A stretch of 64,000 nt of DNA, taken from NCBI GenBank assembly GCA_937923605.1, contig CALDTY010000004.1:1-64000 (forward strand). Reading direction: 5' to 3'. The notes under the pieces are model-generated. The model was not told where the DNA came from. It was given only the letters and a program-made list of their open reading frames with translations, and did no database searches. A program made the translations under genes and the position numbers. Positions 60,225 to 64,000 of this stretch are shown here, in pieces. Source of the DNA: Candidatus Absconditabacterales bacterium (GTDB lineage: Bacteria; Patescibacteriota; Gracilibacteria; Absconditabacterales; Absconditicoccaceae). Position 1 is the stretch's first letter. Each line of letters starts with the position of its first letter.

Positions 60225-60800
60225 ATGACTAAGTATACAAGAGAAGACTTTATAAGGGAATTTGGAGACAAATTTTATGGGGCTATGATAGCAATTATTA
60301 TGGGTTCTGATTCTGATTTAGATGTTATGGAAAAGGGGGCAATTTGGTTACAAGAAAGAGGTATTCCCTTTTTTATGACATCAATTTCTGCGCATAGAAC
60401 TCCTGAAAGAATGGCAATTTTTGCAGCATTTGCACATGAATTTGGATTCAAAGTAATTATTGCAGGAGCTGGTGGAGCTGCTCATTTACCAGGAATGGTA
60501 GCATCAGCAAGTTCTTTACCAGTGATAGGGGTACCTATCAAGTCTAGTAATTCTATTGATGGCTGGGATTCAATTTTATCTATTTTACAGATGCCAAATG
60601 GTATACCTGTAGCTACTGTTGCCTTAAATGGTGGAACTAATGCTGCAATATTAGCAACGAAAATTATTGCCTTGTTCGTTGATAAAGCAGCGAATGTAAT
60701 TTCAGCACATGCTCCCTCACTTACACTAAAGTGTAAGAAAAAGCAAGAAATAGTAGAGAATAAAATGAGGACCATTCAAAAACAACAAAAAACAGCTTAA
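60225..60800 (+). CDS. purE: N5-CAIR mutase
   Basis: AIIMGSDSDLDVMEKGAIWLQERGIPFFMTSISAHRTPERM...IIAGAGGAAHLPGMVASASSLPVIGVPIKSSNSIDGWDSILSILQMPNGIPVATVALNGGTNAAILATKII. Confidence 0.95.
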   Translation: MTKYTREDFIREFGDKFYGAMIAIIMGSDSDLDVMEKGAIWLQERGIPFFMTSISAHRTPERMAIFAAFAHEFGFKVIIAGAGGAAHLPGMVASASSLPVIGVPIKSSNSIDGWDSILSILQMPNGIPVATVALNGGTNAAILATKIIALFVDKAANVISAHAPSLTLKCKKKQEIVENKMRTIQKQQKTA

Positions 60801-60803
60801 ACT

Positions 60804-62702
60804 ATGGAAAATATCTTTAAACAAATAACACATTTGTTACTTTTAAATAAGATTGTCACATTACAACCTAAGTATCCACCTACGTGGTCATCAGGCTTGA
60901 GACAACCTATTTATTGTGATCTTAGAAAAGCGATGTCTTTTCCAGAACTGAGGAGACTCATTCGGAAACAGATGCTTGAAATGGCAAAAAAGTTTTCTTT
61001 TGATTCAATTTTGGCAGTACCAACAGGTGGAATTGCATGGGCAACACAACTAGCGTTTAAACAAGATAAACCACTTATCGTTCCTGTAGAAGGAGGATAC
61101 AAGGTATATACTAAAAAGATGATAGTTGAAAACACAAGGGAGTCAGTAAAAAAATCTGTTTTAAGTACAGTATCAACTATCCCATATGGATTTCACTATG
61201 CAAGTAGATCTAACCTAGAATTTGGATTTATTAGATCTAAAGCCAAAAAACATGGTACAAAGCGTCAAATTGAAGGAGTGGTCACGGGCACTTCATGTGT
61301 AGTTATTCATAGTGAAAAGGACATGTCACTTGAACAATTAGATATTATCCTGAAACGAGCAGGAATACTACGGTATGAAGTAATTTCTGTTCCTATTCCG
61401 GAAACTATTGCTAGCCTTATTGAATATGGAAGATTACTAGGTATTGAAGATCTTGTTTCTACTGGGAAATCATCTTATGAAGAGTACAAGGGAAAACAAA
61501 TTATAGGTGCTTTATCAGTATTTAATTATGGTTTTTCTTCTTCAAAAGAAAAGTACCAAAAGTTAAGTATACAAAACGAATCACTACTTTGTTTTGATGA
61601 CTTCTTAGGATATGCAAAAGAATTATGTGAAGGTAATACTAAATATGGTTTTACAAAAGATGATCTCAATATTATGGATTCTTGGAGTAAATCTCCAGAA
61701 ACATGGGGAGAAGACAATGGATTTCCACAACTGACTCCAAAGCGAAAAATTGCTAGAGAGAAAGTGTGCTATGCTTTAGATAATATGAGTTCATTTGAGG
61801 AGATTGAGCATAGAATTAGGGCTCATGCACCTTATATTGGGATGTTGAAGACTGGTAAAGAATCGTTTACTCGATTTGGCCCTCAAATTGTAGAATTATG
61901 CAGATCACTTGGTCTAAATTTCCTTGATTTGAAGTATCATGATACCCCTAGGACAGTTGCTGGAGCAGTAGACGCAGCAGTTGAACTTGGAGCATATATT
62001 ATCAATGTGCATGCTTCAGGTGGTTATGAAATGCTAAAAGAAGCTAAAATGGCATTAGATAAAGCAATTGAAGTATACCAACCTAAAATAAGACCGAAAC
62101 TTATTGGAGTAACCGTGCTTACAAGTTTAAATTTAGCATTGGTGGTTCATATGCAATTACCGTTAATAAAACGGTTGGTAAAAGGAGACGGTCTTAGAGA
62201 TAGAATTTCAAAATTTAATTTCGCAAGATATTTTGATTTTAAAATATTTAAGCAAACTCAGACAGAAGATGAAGTGCCTGATTTCTTTAGATATTTAGAT
62301 GATGAATGGACGTACCTTTCTAAGCAACTCAATCTTGATGATGCATTGATTCAAGAGTTAGTACACCATCTTGCTAGTATATGTAAGCAGGCTGGACTTG
62401 ACGGAATCGTTTGTGCTGCATTGGATCTTGCAACTATGCCCATCGGATTACTTGGAGATGATTTCATTTCTGTAACACCAGGGATTAAGCATCCAAAATT
62501 AGCCAAAGGAGGAAGTGGTCAGAAGAGAGTAATGACTCCTGCTGCTGCAATTAAAGATGGTTCTACCTATTTAGTCATTGGGTCTGCAATTTCGGACCCT
62601 CGTACTGATGAGGAGAAGTCGCAGAAGCTTATAGTCACTGATAAGAGAAGAATACGAGCAAATGTTGAAATATTGGATGATATTGCTTCAGTTGCTCCGT
62701 AA
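60804..62702 (+). CDS. Fused OPRT-like + OMP decarboxylase (UMP synthase-like)
   Basis: OPRT-like SSGLRQPIYCDLRKAMSFPELRRLIRKQM..DSILAVPTGGIAWATQLAFKQDKPLIVP..KAKKHGTKRQIEG; OMPDC FLDLKYHDTPRTVAGAVDAAVELGAYIINVHASGGYEML..; ISVTPGIKHP..MTPAAAIKDGSTYLVIGSAISDP. Confidence 0.9.
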   Translation: MENIFKQITHLLLLNKIVTLQPKYPPTWSSGLRQPIYCDLRKAMSFPELRRLIRKQMLEMAKKFSFDSILAVPTGGIAWATQLAFKQDKPLIVPVEGGYKVYTKKMIVENTRESVKKSVLSTVSTIPYGFHYASRSNLEFGFIRSKAKKHGTKRQIEGVVTGTSCVVIHSEKDMSLEQLDIILKRAGILRYEVISVPIPETIASLIEYGRLLGIEDLVSTGKSSYEEYKGKQIIGALSVFNYGFSSSKEKYQKLSIQNESLLCFDDFLGYAKELCEGNTKYGFTKDDLNIMDSWSKSPETWGEDNGFPQLTPKRKIAREKVCYALDNMSSFEEIEHRIRAHAPYIGMLKTGKESFTRFGPQIVELCRSLGLNFLDLKYHDTPRTVAGAVDAAVELGAYIINVHASGGYEMLKEAKMALDKAIEVYQPKIRPKLIGVTVLTSLNLALVVHMQLPLIKRLVKGDGLRDRISKFNFARYFDFKIFKQTQTEDEVPDFFRYLDDEWTYLSKQLNLDDALIQELVHHLASICKQAGLDGIVCAALDLATMPIGLLGDDFISVTPGIKHPKLAKGGSGQKRVMTPAAAIKDGSTYLVIGSAISDPRTDEEKSQKLIVTDKRRIRANVEILDDIASVAP

Positions 62703-62726
62703 AATGTAAGTATTTAATGTAATACA

Positions 62727-62760
62727 AAAGCCTGTAGGTATTCATACTACAGGCTTTTTT
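62727..62760 (+). terminator. Intrinsic terminator after the pur/pyr cluster
   Basis: aaaagcctgtaggtattcatactacaggcttttt. Confidence 0.92.
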
Positions 62761-62773
62761 AATAGAAGAAAAC

Positions 62774-62801
62774 TTGACATTTATTTCTTTTTTCTTATAT
62801 A
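62774..62801 (+). promoter_or_regulatory. Sigma70-like promoter
   Basis: TTGACA at 62774-62779 and TATATA-like -10 about 16-17 nt downstream, before gene 62903. Confidence 0.4.
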
Positions 62802-62902
62802 TGTGTCTCTCTGAATTTTGACAAATTAATCAATATTTAGAGACAAATTAAAAAGAAACTTGAGCGTATTGTTCGAGTAGGTGATTATTAAAATATTAAT
62901 TT

Positions 62903-64000
62903 ATGAACAAAGAAAATTTTTTAAAAAAATTGGCGGACTCCAATTTAATTTCTGGGGTTGCAAACATCACAATTAGCGTAAACAATATGCTTGGCGTAGA
63001 TAGTAAAGCACTTGTTTGGCTAAATAAATCTTTAAAACAGGTGTCTGAACTGCCTGATAGTTACTTCAGTATTGCACAGCAGGGTGAAGTGCCAGATTTT
63101 GTAATTGATGTTAAAGAAGTAGACATAATTGATGAAAACCATGAACATCTATTAATACAACATGGCGATGTGAATATAATTAATTTCCGTTATAAGGAAA
63201 TAGATTCAATGAACTCTAAGATTCAGAATTCTCTTATGTTAAAGAAACTGCTAAAGTCTTTATCAAAAGAACTATTAGCATGCTCAATGTTGAAATTTTT
63301 GAAATCTAATCTTGCATTAACTTCAAGTACACCGATTGTCTATGACTTTAATTACTTGCCTTCAAGTAACCTAAATACTCAGGATTTATATGAAGCTGCA
63401 ATAGTTAGAATCGATGAATCACTTTCTTCTATTCAAGGAAGAAAAATTATTAGAAGAGAAGAAACAAGCCGTCCAGTGCAAATTTTGTTTTCTTTAGGTG
63501 TAGACGAAGAGAATGTCATAGTAACAATTGATAGTACATCAAAAAGAAACACAATATCAAGTGTTACTGAAAGAGAATTGATAGGAATGCTCTTTCCATT
63601 ATTTGCTCAATTACGACCTTTTAATAATGAGAACCTCACTGAACTTTTTCAAAGCAAAAGAGGTTTCTTAATTGAAAGTAAATTGAATGAGTATTTTGGA
63701 AATAAAAGTCAAAGATTAATCACTTCATTTTCTTCTAAGGAATTACTCCCTATAGCAATGGCGATCGAAGAAAGTGCTACTGATGATAATACTCAAACAC
63801 CAACATCACTTGTTCCGGCAAGTGAATCTCCTTTTAACACTATTCTAAAAGAGTTGCTTGAGACTAATGACATGATTGACCTAGTGAACAAGTATGTTTC
63901 TATGAAAAGACATAAGGAATATATGGTTGAAAATGCATTTGGCAATAATCTAGATGATGTATCAGTTCCAATCAAATTGATATTTGATAGAACGGACGAT
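62903..64000 (+). CDS. Hypothetical protein, open at window end (partial)
   Basis: MNKENFLKKLADSNLISGVANITISVNNMLGVDSKALVWLNKSLKQ...; 366 codons with no stop and no TGA. Confidence 0.75.
   Translation, partial: MNKENFLKKLADSNLISGVANITISVNNMLGVDSKALVWLNKSLKQVSELPDSYFSIAQQGEVPDFVIDVKEVDIIDENHEHLLIQHGDVNIINFRYKEIDSMNSKIQNSLMLKKLLKSLSKELLACSMLKFLKSNLALTSSTPIVYDFNYLPSSNLNTQDLYEAAIVRIDESLSSIQGRKIIRREETSRPVQILFSLGVDEENVIVTIDSTSKRNTISSVTERELIGMLFPLFAQLRPFNNENLTELFQSKRGFLIESKLNEYFGNKSQRLITSFSSKELLPIAMAIEESATDDNTQTPTSLVPASESPFNTILKELLETNDMIDLVNKYVSMKRHKEYMVENAFGNNLDDVSVPIKLIFDRTDD

Overview
AT-rich 64 kb window from a Patescibacteria/CPR-type bacterium that reads UGA as glycine (NCBI code 25, as in Absconditabacteria/SR1 and Gracilibacteria). 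The basis is direct: TGA sits at invariant glycines throughout, e.g. EF-Tu DCP[TGA][11 protein letters not shown] Walker A VGPS[TGA]AGKST and signature LS[TGA][TGA]Q, TilS VS[TGA][TGA]ADSS, and S10-operon ribosomal proteins. The supplied standard-code ORF track therefore breaks most real genes. I re-read them by hand with TGA=Gly and give coordinates ending at TAA/TAG. Main content: cysteine-rich and calcium-binding-repeat surface proteins, photolyase, ABC transporter, two CAP proteins, ComM, TilS, DUF368, RsmI, a glycosyltransferase with its two domains in swapped order, a lamin-tail-domain protein, a CsaB-like pyruvyl transferase, ComEC, a large SLH S-layer-type protein, RsmA, TyrRS, an aromatic amino acid hydroxylase, Tmk, TrmD, two HExxH paralogues, five tRNAs, tuf plus the S10/spc ribosomal operon to secY (no rpmD), a VanW protein, ArgRS, and a purK-purC-purE-(pyrE-pyrF) cluster. 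From about 58.1 kb to the window end no long gene contains an in-frame TGA, which suggests recent import from a standard-code donor. The strongest leads are this TGA-free island, the apparently circularly permuted GT-B glycosyltransferase (15083..16219), a (Glu-Gly)n microsatellite protein in which almost every second codon is UGA (9444..11000), the CsaB/SLH neighbourhood, and the aromatic amino acid hydroxylase with a terminator-like hairpin in its leader. All family calls come from motif recognition by eye; no database search was run.
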